10,229 bases of DNA from an uncultured Actinomycetes bacterium (GTDB lineage: Bacteria > Actinomycetota > Thermoleophilia > Solirubrobacterales > Solirubrobacteraceae): NCBI GenBank assembly GCA_937888775.1, contig CALAQT010000252.1, positions 1-10,229 of the forward strand, written 5' to 3'. Made by a program: the position numbers and the translations under genes. The notes under the pieces were generated by a model that ran no database searches, was not told where the DNA came from, and worked only from the letters and a program-made list of their open reading frames with translations. Shown here piece by piece: positions 1 to 6,145 of the stretch (the first letter of the stretch is position 1; every line of letters starts with the position of its first letter).

Positions 1-442
1 TAGCGCTGGCGGCGCCGGCGGGGACCATCGCGCCGCGCGGGGCGGCGCTCGGGCCGACCGCATGCGCGCCGGAGGTCGAGTCGGCATCGACCACCTTGAG
101 CAGACCGGAACTGCGCAGCGGCGCCCTGAGCACGAAGCGTCCGTTGCGCCCGACCCTGGTCGAGGTCAGCGAGCGCCAGCCGGCGCCTCGCCCGGGCGCG
201 GTCTCCAACAGCAGCGTTGCACCCTGGTCCGCCGCCGGAGCTGCCCCGGTGACGGTCACGTCGCCACCGAAGGCAACCTGGTGGGGTTCGACGTCGATCT
301 TCAACGGCGTCTGGGCATCCACCGGCGTCTGGGGCACAACCGCCGTGGTCAGTGCGACGGCGGACGCGGGTACCGCGAGCACGGTTGTGGCAATAGTTAC
401 TTGGACAGAGCGCGTCGTGCGCCATCGGGCGTTGGGCCTCAA
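1..442 (-). CDS. Secreted Ig-like protein, probable cell-wall enzyme, 3' end cut off
   Basis: This minus-strand reading frame stays open for 147 codons and runs off the left edge. It starts at a TTG (442-440) placed 8 bases after a perfect AGGAGG. The N-terminus is basic (RPNARWRTTR), followed by a hydrophobic stretch at about residues 13-36, so it looks like a Sec signal peptide or anchor; cleavage could fall near residue 30 or 43. Residues 46-120 read as one Ig-like beta-sandwich: alternating strands with V-x-V-x-G, then LLLET, a GW pair, an N-G-R-F-V-L turn and GLLKVVDA. Such domains precede RlpA-like, NlpC/P60 or other wall-active domains in related actinobacteria. The catalytic part is not in the window, so the enzyme class is unknown. 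A cyclic-di-AMP riboswitch immediately upstream supports a wall-remodelling role by inference. The start and secretion call are fairly sure; the function is not. Confidence 0.72.
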   Translation of the reverse strand, partial: MRPNARWRTTRSVQVTIATTVLAVPASAVALTTAVVPQTPVDAQTPLKIDVEPHQVAFGGDVTVTGAAPAADQGATLLLETAPGRGAGWRSLTSTRVGRNGRFVLRAPLRSSGLLKVVDADSTSGAHAVGPSAAPRGAMVPAGAASA

Positions 443-450
443 GATGAGGA

Positions 451-456
451 CCTCCT
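451..456 (-). promoter_or_regulatory. Strong ribosome binding site deciding a TTG start
   Basis: The minus strand reads AGGAGG here, 8 bases before the TTG at 442-440. No ATG or GTG in that frame lies at a better distance; the nearest upstream ATG (at about 466) is followed almost at once by a stop. The site begins less than 20 bases after the last conserved riboswitch block, so folding of the riboswitch could directly affect ribosome access. Confidence 0.75.
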
Positions 457-469
457 GTTAAATCATTCG

Positions 470-700
470 ACCGGGCGCTTACGGGGTTAGCTGTCGGGCT
501 CGCAAACGAGAACTGCGCACGCATGGCGCGCGCCGTCCACCGATCGCTACGGCCGCCGCTGGTCAGTGCACCAGGCGGCCGATTCGCCCCGGCCGGCGGT
601 TGATCACAACACCACCGGCAATGGGTCCCCCGCTCACCCCCGCACCGGGCAGGGGCAACTCAGCAGGCCAAATTACGACTGGCTAAGACTGGCAGGCGCC
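470..700 (-). promoter_or_regulatory. Cyclic-di-AMP riboswitch (ydaO/yuaA type)
   Basis: On the minus strand the conserved blocks of this riboswitch class appear in order. GAGCGGGGGACCCA lies at about 635-622. GGGGCGAATC (590-581) corresponds to the class block GGGGUGAAUC. The terminal block CCCGACAGCTAACC (498-485) is followed by CCGTAAGCGCC. Between the first two blocks a hairpin pairs GCCGGTGGT with ACCGCCGGC; after the second, CGGCCGCC pairs with GGCGGCCG. An extra hairpin (CCCCTGC with GCGGGGG) sits in the 5' part. P1 may pair GGCGC (700-696) with GCGCC (478-474), so the 5' boundary is approximate. The class binds cyclic-di-AMP, usually lowers expression when bound, and in actinobacteria often controls wall hydrolase genes. 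No U-tract terminator is visible before the start codon, so control may be at translation. Confidence 0.88.
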
Positions 701-711
701 GTCGCGGGTAT

Positions 712-729
712 GTGTGATCTTCATCACAC
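712..729. promoter_or_regulatory. CRP-type cAMP receptor binding site
   Basis: The palindrome has 7-base arms GTGTGAT and ATCACAC around CTTC. It contains the exact CRP/Rv3676-type consensus TGTGA-N6-TCACA at 713-728. It lies between the riboswitch-controlled minus gene and the plus-strand acyltransferase gene, centred about 35 bases before the preferred GTG start at 756. A CRP/FNR-family regulator could act on either promoter. On the minus strand, TTGCAG (745-740) and GAAGAT (722-717) are 17 bases apart and would form a weak promoter overlapped by the box. The direction of regulation cannot be read from sequence. Confidence 0.7.
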
Positions 730-743
730 GGTCTAAACCCTGC

Positions 744-749
744 AAGAAT
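744..749 (+). promoter_or_regulatory. Possible -10 element for a leaderless acyltransferase mRNA
   Basis: AAGAAT matches four of six positions of TATAAT and ends 6 bases before the GTG at 756. No ribosome binding site precedes that GTG. This would place the transcript start on or next to the start codon. There is no clear -35; the CRP-type box lies where an activator could substitute for one. Weak evidence on its own. Confidence 0.3.
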
Positions 750-755
750 CCTCCG

Positions 756-2195
756 GTGGCCAACACCGATCGCCTGACCGGCCTCGACAGCTCCTTCCTT
801 CACCTCGAGCGCGACTCGGCTCACATGCACGTCGCCGGCTGCATGATCTTCAAGGGGGCGCCCCCCACTTACGACGAGCTCGTCGCTCAGATCGTCTCCC
901 GGCTGCACCTGGTGCCGCGCTACCGCCAGCGGCTGGCCTTCGTCCCGTTAAGCCAGGGACGTCCGGTGTGGGTAGACGATCCACACTTCAACGCCAAGTT
1001 CCACGTGCGCCACACCGCCCTCCCCCGGCCCGGAGACGAGCGCAAGCTCGCCCGGCTGGCCGGCCGGGTGTTCTCGCAGGCGCTTGACCGCTCGCGACCG
1101 CTGTGGGAACTGTGGCTGGTCGAGGGCGTAGCCGACGATCGATTCGCGCTGCTGTCAAAGACCCATCACGCGTTGGTGGACGGCATCTCCGGCGTGGACA
1201 TCGCCACGGTGCTGTTCGATTCCTCGCCCGATCCGATGCCCGTCGCGGCACCCGAGCGCGAGTGGATCCCCCGGCCGCTGCCCACCGACGTGCAGCTGCT
1301 CGCCGACGCGCTACTGGAGCGGGCCACCGTACCGGCGGAGATCGCCCGTGGGGTGCGCGCCACCGTGCGCCGCCCGCGCCAGATCGCATCCCAAGTGGGG
1401 AGCGCGCTGGCCGGCGTCGGCGCGATGGCCTGGGCCGGCCTGAAGGCGGCTCCCGCCAGCCCGTTCAACGTCCGCATCGGACCCCACCGCCGCTTCACCT
1501 GGGTGCGCAGCGAGCTGGCGCAGTTCAAGGCGGTCAAGAACGCGCTCGGCGGCACGGTCAACGACGCCGTGCTGACCGTCGTGGCGGGCGCGCTGGGTCG
1601 CTACATGCGCCTGCACGGCGAGGACGTCGAGGGCGTCGTGCTCAAGGCGATGGTGCCCGTATCGGTCCGCGCCGACGTCGAACGGGGCGCGCTGGGCAAC
1701 CGTGTGGCGGCGATGTGGGCTCCACTGCCGGTGGGAGTAACCGACCCCGTCGCGCGGATGCTGACGATCAGCCACGAGATGGAGGGCGTCAAGGACTCAG
1801 GTCAGGCGGTCGGCGCCCAGGTGCTGACCGAGCTCTCAGGCTTTGCGCCGCCGACGATCATGGCCCAGGCCGCCCGGCTGCAGGCGCGTCAGCGCCTGTT
1901 CAACGTCGTGGTCACCAACGTGCCGGGTCCCCAATTCCCGCTTTACATGCTCGGCCGTCAGCTCGAGGCGATGTTCCCGATGGTCCCGCTGGCGGAGAAC
2001 ACCGCGCTGGGGATCGCGATCATGAGCTACAACGGCCAGCTCAACTTCGGTCTGAACGCCGACTACGACGCGCTAGAGGATCTCGACGTGCTCGCCGACG
2101 AGCTGCGCGCCTCGATCGAGGAGCTCGTGGCCGCCGCCGGCGAGGGCTCGGTCCCCCGCCCGGCGAGCTCGCGGGCGTTGCGCATCGCCGAGTGA
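756..2195 (+). CDS. Wax ester synthase/diacylglycerol acyltransferase (WS/DGAT)
   Basis: The product transfers the acyl group of acyl-CoA to diacylglycerol or a long-chain alcohol, making triacylglycerol or wax ester at the inner membrane surface and lipid droplets. The N-terminus DRLTGLDSSFLHLE is typical of the family. The catalytic HHxxxDG is complete: H137, H138, D142, G143, inside KTHHALVDGISG. The second family block, NDAVLTVVAGAL, begins at N269, and the C-terminal block has TNVPGP followed by a PLAENTALGIAIMSYNGQLNFGL stretch. At 479 residues the length is normal. I chose GTG 756 because family members begin just before this LxxLD segment. The in-frame GTG at 714 would sit inside the CRP-type palindrome and add 14 atypical residues. 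Substrate preference cannot be read. A membrane protein gene follows 34 bases downstream and may be co-transcribed. Confidence 0.92.
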   Translation: MANTDRLTGLDSSFLHLERDSAHMHVAGCMIFKGAPPTYDELVAQIVSRLHLVPRYRQRLAFVPLSQGRPVWVDDPHFNAKFHVRHTALPRPGDERKLARLAGRVFSQALDRSRPLWELWLVEGVADDRFALLSKTHHALVDGISGVDIATVLFDSSPDPMPVAAPEREWIPRPLPTDVQLLADALLERATVPAEIARGVRATVRRPRQIASQVGSALAGVGAMAWAGLKAAPASPFNVRIGPHRRFTWVRSELAQFKAVKNALGGTVNDAVLTVVAGALGRYMRLHGEDVEGVVLKAMVPVSVRADVERGALGNRVAAMWAPLPVGVTDPVARMLTISHEMEGVKDSGQAVGAQVLTELSGFAPPTIMAQAARLQARQRLFNVVVTNVPGPQFPLYMLGRQLEAMFPMVPLAENTALGIAIMSYNGQLNFGLNADYDALEDLDVLADELRASIEELVAAAGEGSVPRPASSRALRIAE

Positions 2196-2229
2196 ACTAG
2201 TGGCCGCCGCCGTAGCCGGCCTTCGCTGA

Positions 2230-2793
2230 ATGGGCCGAGCTCGGGTCATCCGGCTGCTCGAGCGCAGCGCCATTGTCCTGGTCTCGCTGGCCCTGTCGAT
2301 CGGCGTGATCGCCCTTTTGTCAGGCGGACTGCTGGCCGGGCACGACCAGCCCGGGGTGTCGGGCACCGGCAGCGGACCCGGCGTGGCGTACCGTGACCTC
2401 GGCGACGCACGGCTGGCCCCGGGTCAGCGCCGGCCGGTATACGACTCTCAACCACCGACCAGCGGTCCCCATCTCCCCGTGACCGTCAGGCGCGACGAGA
2501 CCGAGCTCTCGGACGACCAGCTGCTGCAGGCGCTGGCGGTCGGCGATGTCGTGGTCATGTACGGAACTCGCAAGGCGCCCGCAGGTCTGCGACAGCTGGC
2601 GTTGGAGATAGCGGCGCCCTTCACGCCCGCGCTGGCCGCGGTCGGTCAGGCGGTGATCCTCGCCCGCCGCCCCGGCACCTTGGGACTGATCGCAGTGGCG
2701 TGGACGCACCTGGTCGGTGTTAGGGCGCCCGACGATCCGCTCCTGCGCGAGTTCATCCAGGCGTACCTGGACCGGGGCGCGCCCGGACGCTAG
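2230..2793 (+). CDS. Membrane-anchored DUF3105-like protein
   Basis: This is a 187-residue protein of unknown function. Residues 12-36 form one hydrophobic helix after a short basic start, so the rest is probably outside the membrane. Residues 71-81 (YDSQPPTSGPH) match the hallmark of DUF3105, and the C-terminal part (AWTH at 157-160, then PLLREFIQAYLDRGAP) fits the end of that domain. The family's usual HSLEHG-type histidine motif before the central strand is absent: the corresponding place reads LLQALAVGDVVVMY, so the central histidine is lost. The ATG is preceded directly by an in-frame TGA, which fixes the upstream limit; no good ribosome binding site is seen. It follows the acyltransferase gene by 34 bases. 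Family assignment is likely; function is unknown. Confidence 0.78.
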   Translation: MGRARVIRLLERSAIVLVSLALSIGVIALLSGGLLAGHDQPGVSGTGSGPGVAYRDLGDARLAPGQRRPVYDSQPPTSGPHLPVTVRRDETELSDDQLLQALAVGDVVVMYGTRKAPAGLRQLALEIAAPFTPALAAVGQAVILARRPGTLGLIAVAWTHLVGVRAPDDPLLREFIQAYLDRGAPGR

Positions 2794-2805
2794 GTGCGCT
2801 CGCTC

Positions 2806-2811
2806 CATAAT
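2806..2811 (+). promoter_or_regulatory. -10 element, probable leaderless nadE promoter
   Basis: CATAAT (five of six to TATAAT) ends 7 bases before the nadE ATG at 2819, in a 25-base spacer with no ribosome binding site. This spacing puts transcription start at or next to the ATG. No convincing -35 is visible, as is common for actinobacterial leaderless promoters. Confidence 0.5.
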
Positions 2812-2818
2812 TGATGCG

Positions 2819-4549
2819 ATGCCCGCGCCATTGAAGCTCGCCCTGTGCCAGATCAACCCCACGGTCGGGGACATCGCCGGCAACGAAGGCCAGATCCTGC
2901 GCTGGATGGGCGACGCGCGCAACGCGGGCGCCCAGCTGGTGCTGTTCCCGGAGCTGGCGGTGACCGGTTACCCGCCCGAGGATCTGCTGCTCAAGGAGCA
3001 CTTCCTCGCCGATGCTCGCCGGTCGCTGGAGCGGATTGCCGCGCAGACACAAGGAATCGTCGTGCTGGTCGGCTTCCCCGAGCACGCCGAGGACGTTTAC
3101 AACGCGTGTGCAGTACTGGCCGAAGGATCCGTGCGCGCGATCTACCGCAAGGTGTTCCTGCCCAACTACGGCGTGTTCGACGAGCAGCGCTACTTCCAGT
3201 CCGGTACCGGCGGCGCGGTGATCGAGCTCGGAGAGACGACGGTCGGGGTCACGGTCTGCGAGGACATCTGGGAGCCCGGGCCCCCGGCCTCCGACGAGGC
3301 GCTGGCCGGAGCCACCCTGCTGGTCAATATCTCCGCCTCGCCCTACCACGTCGGCAAGGGATCCGAGCGCGAGCGGATGCTCGTCCAGCGCGCCCGTGAC
3401 AACGTCGCGATGGTCGCCTTCTGCAACCTCGTCGGCGGCCAGGACGAACTCGTCTTCGACGGCTACTCGCTGGTGATCGACCACGAGGGCGAGGTGCTGG
3501 CGCGCGGAAAGCAGTTCGCCGAGGAGCTGATCCTGGCGACGATCGACCCCGACGCCGCTCGTGGCGTGCGGCTGCGTGATCCGCGCCACCGCCCGGTCAA
3601 CCGGCGCGCGCAGCCCGCCGTGGCGCGTCTGGGGCGCGTCCAGCTGCCGGTTTGCGCGGCCGAGACCGGCGGCCTGGGAGGACCCGTGCACGAACCGCTG
3701 GGGCGATGTGCCGAGGTCCACAGCGCGTTGGTGCTCGGGCTGCGCGACTACGTCGAGAAGAACGGCTTTGCCCATGTGGTAATCGGGCTCTCAGGCGGCA
3801 TCGATTCGGCGCTCGTGGCCGTGATAGCGGTTGACGCGCTCGGCGCCGAGCGCGTTTCGGTGGTCGTGATGCCGTCTCCGTATTCCTCGCCGGAGACCCA
3901 GCAGGACGCCCGCGATCTGGCGGCCAACCTCGGCGTGAGCGCCCGCGAGCTGCCGATCGCCGAGACGATGCATTCCTACGAACGCACGCTGGCCGGAGTG
4001 TTTGCCGGTCGCGAGGCAGATCTGACCGAGGAGAACCTGCAAGCCCGGATCCGGGGCAACCTGCTAATGGCGCTGTCGAACAAGTTCGGCTGGCTGGTCC
4101 TGACCACCGGCAACAAGTCTGAGATGGCAGTCGGCTACTCGACCCTCTACGGCGACAGCGCCGGCGGCTTTGCGGTGATCAAGGACTGTCCCAAGACGCT
4201 CGTATACGAGCTCGCGCGTCATCGCAACACACTCGCCGACGCCCCGGTGATCCCGGCATCGATCCTCGACCGCGCCCCCAGCGCCGAGCTTCGCCCTGGC
4301 CAGCGCGACGCCGACTCGTTGCCGCCCTATGAGGTGCTGGATCCGATCCTGGACGGCTACATCGAGGACGACCTCGGCCGCGAGGCGCTGATTCTGCGCG
4401 GGTTCTCAGAGACCGACGTCGAGCACGTGATCGCGCTGGTCGACCGCGCCGAGTACAAACGCCGCCAGGCCCCGCCGGGGATCAAGATCACTACCCGCGC
4501 GTTTGGACGCGACCGGCGCGTACCGATCACCAATCGCTACGGAGGCTAA
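2819..4549 (+). CDS. nadE: Glutamine-dependent NAD+ synthetase
   Basis: The enzyme catalyses the last step of NAD+ synthesis: ATP-dependent amidation of nicotinic acid adenine dinucleotide, using ammonia released from glutamine. Residues 5-250 form a nitrilase-type glutaminase with the full triad: E45 (FPELAVTGYPPEDLL), K111 (YRKVFLPNYGVFDE) and C147 (VTVCEDIW). Residues about 295-576 form the synthetase, with the SGGIDS pyrophosphate loop at 325-330, ENLQARIRGNLLMALSN at about 405-421 and TTGNKSEMAVGYSTLYGD at about 429-446. At 576 residues it matches the shorter bacterial form, not the roughly 680-residue mycobacterial form. I chose ATG 2819 (MPAPLKLALCQINP), because beginning further upstream would overlap the preceding gene and add 34 residues unlike the family. 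It is complete and ends in a short convergent spacer against the thioesterase gene. Confidence 0.95.
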   Translation: MPAPLKLALCQINPTVGDIAGNEGQILRWMGDARNAGAQLVLFPELAVTGYPPEDLLLKEHFLADARRSLERIAAQTQGIVVLVGFPEHAEDVYNACAVLAEGSVRAIYRKVFLPNYGVFDEQRYFQSGTGGAVIELGETTVGVTVCEDIWEPGPPASDEALAGATLLVNISASPYHVGKGSERERMLVQRARDNVAMVAFCNLVGGQDELVFDGYSLVIDHEGEVLARGKQFAEELILATIDPDAARGVRLRDPRHRPVNRRAQPAVARLGRVQLPVCAAETGGLGGPVHEPLGRCAEVHSALVLGLRDYVEKNGFAHVVIGLSGGIDSALVAVIAVDALGAERVSVVVMPSPYSSPETQQDARDLAANLGVSARELPIAETMHSYERTLAGVFAGREADLTEENLQARIRGNLLMALSNKFGWLVLTTGNKSEMAVGYSTLYGDSAGGFAVIKDCPKTLVYELARHRNTLADAPVIPASILDRAPSAELRPGQRDADSLPPYEVLDPILDGYIEDDLGREALILRGFSETDVEHVIALVDRAEYKRRQAPPGIKITTRAFGRDRRVPITNRYGG

Positions 4550-4577
4550 CGGGCGCCCGCGGGTCCAGCCCGGCCGG

Positions 4578-4994
4578 TTAGGGCCGCGGCAGGTCTCTGA
4601 CCGCGACGGTGACGCGCGACAGGACGCACAGCCGGCCGTCGTCGTCGGTGAGCTCCACCTCCCACACCCACGTCGTGCGCCCGCGATGCTTGACCTTGGC
4701 AGCTCCGAAGATCGTTCCCTGGGTGATCGGGCGCAGGAAGCTCGTCTGGTTTGAGAGGCCGACCGCGAGCTTGCCGTTCGGCATTACCTCCAGCGCGGTG
4801 CCCGTGGAGGCCAGGCTCTCCGACATCGCCGCATATACTCCCCCATGGATCAGCCCACCCGGCTGCTTGAGCTCGTCGCGCACCTGCACCTGACCGCGCA
4901 GGCAATCGGACTCAACGTTGGTGATGTCAAGCCCGTAGAGACCGTCAAAGCCGACCTTGTGGTTGAACGGAAGTTCGATCGACACGCTCGGCAC
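4578..4994 (-). CDS. PaaI/MenI-like hotdog-fold acyl-CoA thioesterase
   Basis: A 138-residue single hotdog domain, expected to hydrolyse acyl-CoA or aryl-CoA thioesters in the cytoplasm as a tetramer. The signature reads GLIHGGVYAAMSESLAS: H50-G51-G52 and E59, the position of the catalytic acid in the YdiI/MenI and 4-hydroxybenzoyl-CoA thioesterase group. The strand after it (TSFLRPITQGTIFGAAKVKHRGRTTWVWEVEL) is also typical. The substrate is not predictable: menaquinone synthesis (DHNA-CoA), phenylacetate or general CoA recycling are all possible. The start is uncertain. GTG 4994 gives MPSVSIELPF, but GTG 4985 (residue 4) lies 7 bases after a TATCGT -10-like element and would make a leaderless mRNA. 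It diverges from the membrane regulator gene at 5078. Confidence 0.88.
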   Translation of the reverse strand: MPSVSIELPFNHKVGFDGLYGLDITNVESDCLRGQVQVRDELKQPGGLIHGGVYAAMSESLASTGTALEVMPNGKLAVGLSNQTSFLRPITQGTIFGAAKVKHRGRTTWVWEVELTDDDGRLCVLSRVTVAVRDLPRP

Positions 4995-4998
4995 GATA
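4993..4998 (-). promoter_or_regulatory. -10-like element for the thioesterase gene
   Basis: The minus strand reads TATCGT (4998-4993), fitting the TANNNT pattern, followed by 7 bases and then the GTG at 4985. This suggests a leaderless transcript starting at residue 4 of the longer reading. It overlaps the upstream GTG at 4994, so both cannot serve together. No -35 stands out. Confidence 0.35.
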
Positions 4999-5063
4999 GT
5001 CGTTTGCCGAGCCGGGGCGTGGCCGGTGACGGGGGGTCGGAGTCATTCTGGCGCCCGCTCATT

Positions 5064-5069
5064 TACGCT
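5064..5069 (+). promoter_or_regulatory. -10-like element for the membrane sigma4 protein gene
   Basis: TACGCT fits TANNNT and ends 8 bases before the ATG at 5078. There is no ribosome binding site between them, so a leaderless or near-leaderless mRNA is likely. No clear -35 is seen in the 83-base divergent spacer. Confidence 0.4.
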
Positions 5070-5077
5070 AGGTACCG

Positions 5078-6115
5078 ATGGCCTCTCTGGACAGCCTCCC
5101 CGCCGACCAGCGCGCGGTACTCGCCCTCGTCCTGGGGCGCGGGCGCAGCTACGACGAGATCGCCCGGCTGCTCTCGATCGACCGAGCCGCCGTGCGAGCG
5201 CGAGCGTTGGCCGCCTTCGATTCCCTGGGGCCGCAGACGCGCGTCCCCGCCGAGCGTCGCGCGCTGATCACCGACTACCTGCTGGGCCAGCTCCCGCCAC
5301 GGGTGGCCGAGCAAACGCGGGTGCGCCTCGGCGAGTCGGCCAGCGAGCGCGCCTGGGCCAGGGTCCTGTCCTCTGAGCTCGGGCCGCTGGCCAGCAGTCC
5401 GCTGCCCGACATCTCGCTTGACGGCTACACAGCCAGCTCGCCCGCCCCGGCCACCGATGCGAGCTCACGGGCGCCGGTCGCTGCCATGCCTCCGCATTCC
5501 GAGCCCGAGCCCGAAGACGACCGCGACCGGCTCGAACCTGAAGCGGACAAGGCACGCAACGTGTCGCGCCTGGGCGGCGCCGTGCTGATTGGTATCGCGG
5601 TCGTTGGGGTGATCGCGGTGGTGGTCATCGTGATCAGCCTCGCCAGCTCCGGCTCGGGCAAGAGTTCGCACACGTCTTCGGTGGCGAGCGTCTCCAGCAC
5701 GACCTCGACGACAACAACGACGACGACGAGCGCCGCCACTACAAGCTCGGGAGCGGCGCAGGTCGTCGCTCAGATCAACCTGACGCCCCTCAACCCGGCC
5801 AGCAAGGCGGCCGGGATCGCCGAGGTGCTCAAGGAGGGCACCACCGACGGAATCGCGATCGTGGCCCAGAAGGTGGCGCCCAACACCACCAAGCCGGCCA
5901 ACGCGTACGCGGTGTGGCTGTACAACTCGCCGACCGACGCGCACATCCTCGGCTTCGTCAATCCGGGCGTGGGGTCCAGCGGACGGCTGTCAACCGCCGG
6001 CGGCCTACCGACCAACGCGTCGCACTACAAGGAGCTGATCGTCACGCTGGAGACGTCGGCCACCCCGAAGACGCCGGGAACGATCATCCTCCAGGGCGCG
6101 CTCAACGGCGTCTAG
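5078..6115 (+). CDS. Membrane protein: sigma4-like HTH, anti-sigma-like segment, TM, RskA-like outer domain
   Basis: This 345-residue protein has no name I recognise. Residues 1-50 (LPADQRAVLALVLGRG, then YDEIARLLSIDRAAVRARALAAFDSL) look like sigma-70 region 4, the helix-turn-helix that normally binds the -35 element. Residues 62-100 (ITDYLLGQLPPRVAEQTRVRL and on to SSEL) resemble the helical part of zinc anti-sigma domains, but no Cys or His ligands are present. Residues 110-160 are a Pro/acidic linker. Residues 165-189 are one strongly hydrophobic transmembrane helix, followed by a Ser/Thr stalk (194-226). Residues 228-345 form an outer domain with AYAVWLYNSP, GFVNPG, ELIVTLE and PGTIILQG, like the C-terminal domain of RskA-type anti-sigma factors. 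So the inside binds DNA or polymerase and the outside senses, by inference. No sigma region 2 is present. The ends are clear; the role is not. Confidence 0.8.
   Translation: MASLDSLPADQRAVLALVLGRGRSYDEIARLLSIDRAAVRARALAAFDSLGPQTRVPAERRALITDYLLGQLPPRVAEQTRVRLGESASERAWARVLSSELGPLASSPLPDISLDGYTASSPAPATDASSRAPVAAMPPHSEPEPEDDRDRLEPEADKARNVSRLGGAVLIGIAVVGVIAVVVIVISLASSGSGKSSHTSSVASVSSTTSTTTTTTTSAATTSSGAAQVVAQINLTPLNPASKAAGIAEVLKEGTTDGIAIVAQKVAPNTTKPANAYAVWLYNSPTDAHILGFVNPGVGSSGRLSTAGGLPTNASHYKELIVTLETSATPKTPGTIILQGALNGV
5699..5731 (+). repeat. Imperfect ACG/ACA triplet run encoding a Thr/Ser stalk
   Basis: A run of ACG, ACA and TCG codons encodes Thr and Ser around residues 207-218 of the membrane protein. 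It lies just after the transmembrane helix, where a flexible, possibly glycosylated outer stalk is expected. Triplet slippage could change stalk length without shifting frame. Confidence 0.6.
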
Positions 6116-6145
6116 AGCACGGCGCCGCGCGGCGGCGCCCCGCTC
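6115..6145. terminator. GC-rich convergent hairpin, likely bidirectional terminator
   Basis: GGCGCCG (6121-6127) pairs with CGGCGCC (6133-6139) around a 5-base loop. Past a 2x2 internal loop, GAGC (6115-6118) pairs with GCTC (6142-6145). It fills the 28-base spacer between two convergent stop codons. There is no U-tract on either strand, so it would be a U-less actinobacterial-type terminator or only an RNA-stabilising end. Confidence 0.5.

Noticed and set aside
62..490. Plus-strand open frames at the left end, up to 142 codons
   Set aside because: They lie opposite the minus-strand signal-peptide gene and the riboswitch, have no ribosome binding site, and their Arg/Gly/Pro-rich products look like antisense readings of GC-rich coding DNA.
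714..755. Upstream GTG start for the WS/DGAT gene
   Set aside because: It adds 14 residues unlike the family and lies inside the CRP-type palindrome; GTG 756 gives the usual family N-terminus.
1103..2200. A 365-codon plus-strand frame within the WS/DGAT gene
   Set aside because: It is a +1-type shadow of the acyltransferase with an Arg/Gly/Ala-rich product and no recognisable motif.
2717..2818. Longer nadE reading starting inside the DUF3105-like gene
   Set aside because: The extra 34 residues read the preceding gene in another frame, and ATG 2819 gives the normal nitrilase-domain start behind a good -10 element.
2753..3775. A 340-codon minus-strand frame opposite nadE
   Set aside because: Antisense to a fully conserved NAD+ synthetase; the product has no domain and there is no start signal.
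4550..4577. Possible terminator in the nadE/thioesterase convergent spacer
   Set aside because: GGGCGCCC and CCGGCCGG are short self-complementary stretches, but no stable stem-loop of useful size and no U-tract is seen.
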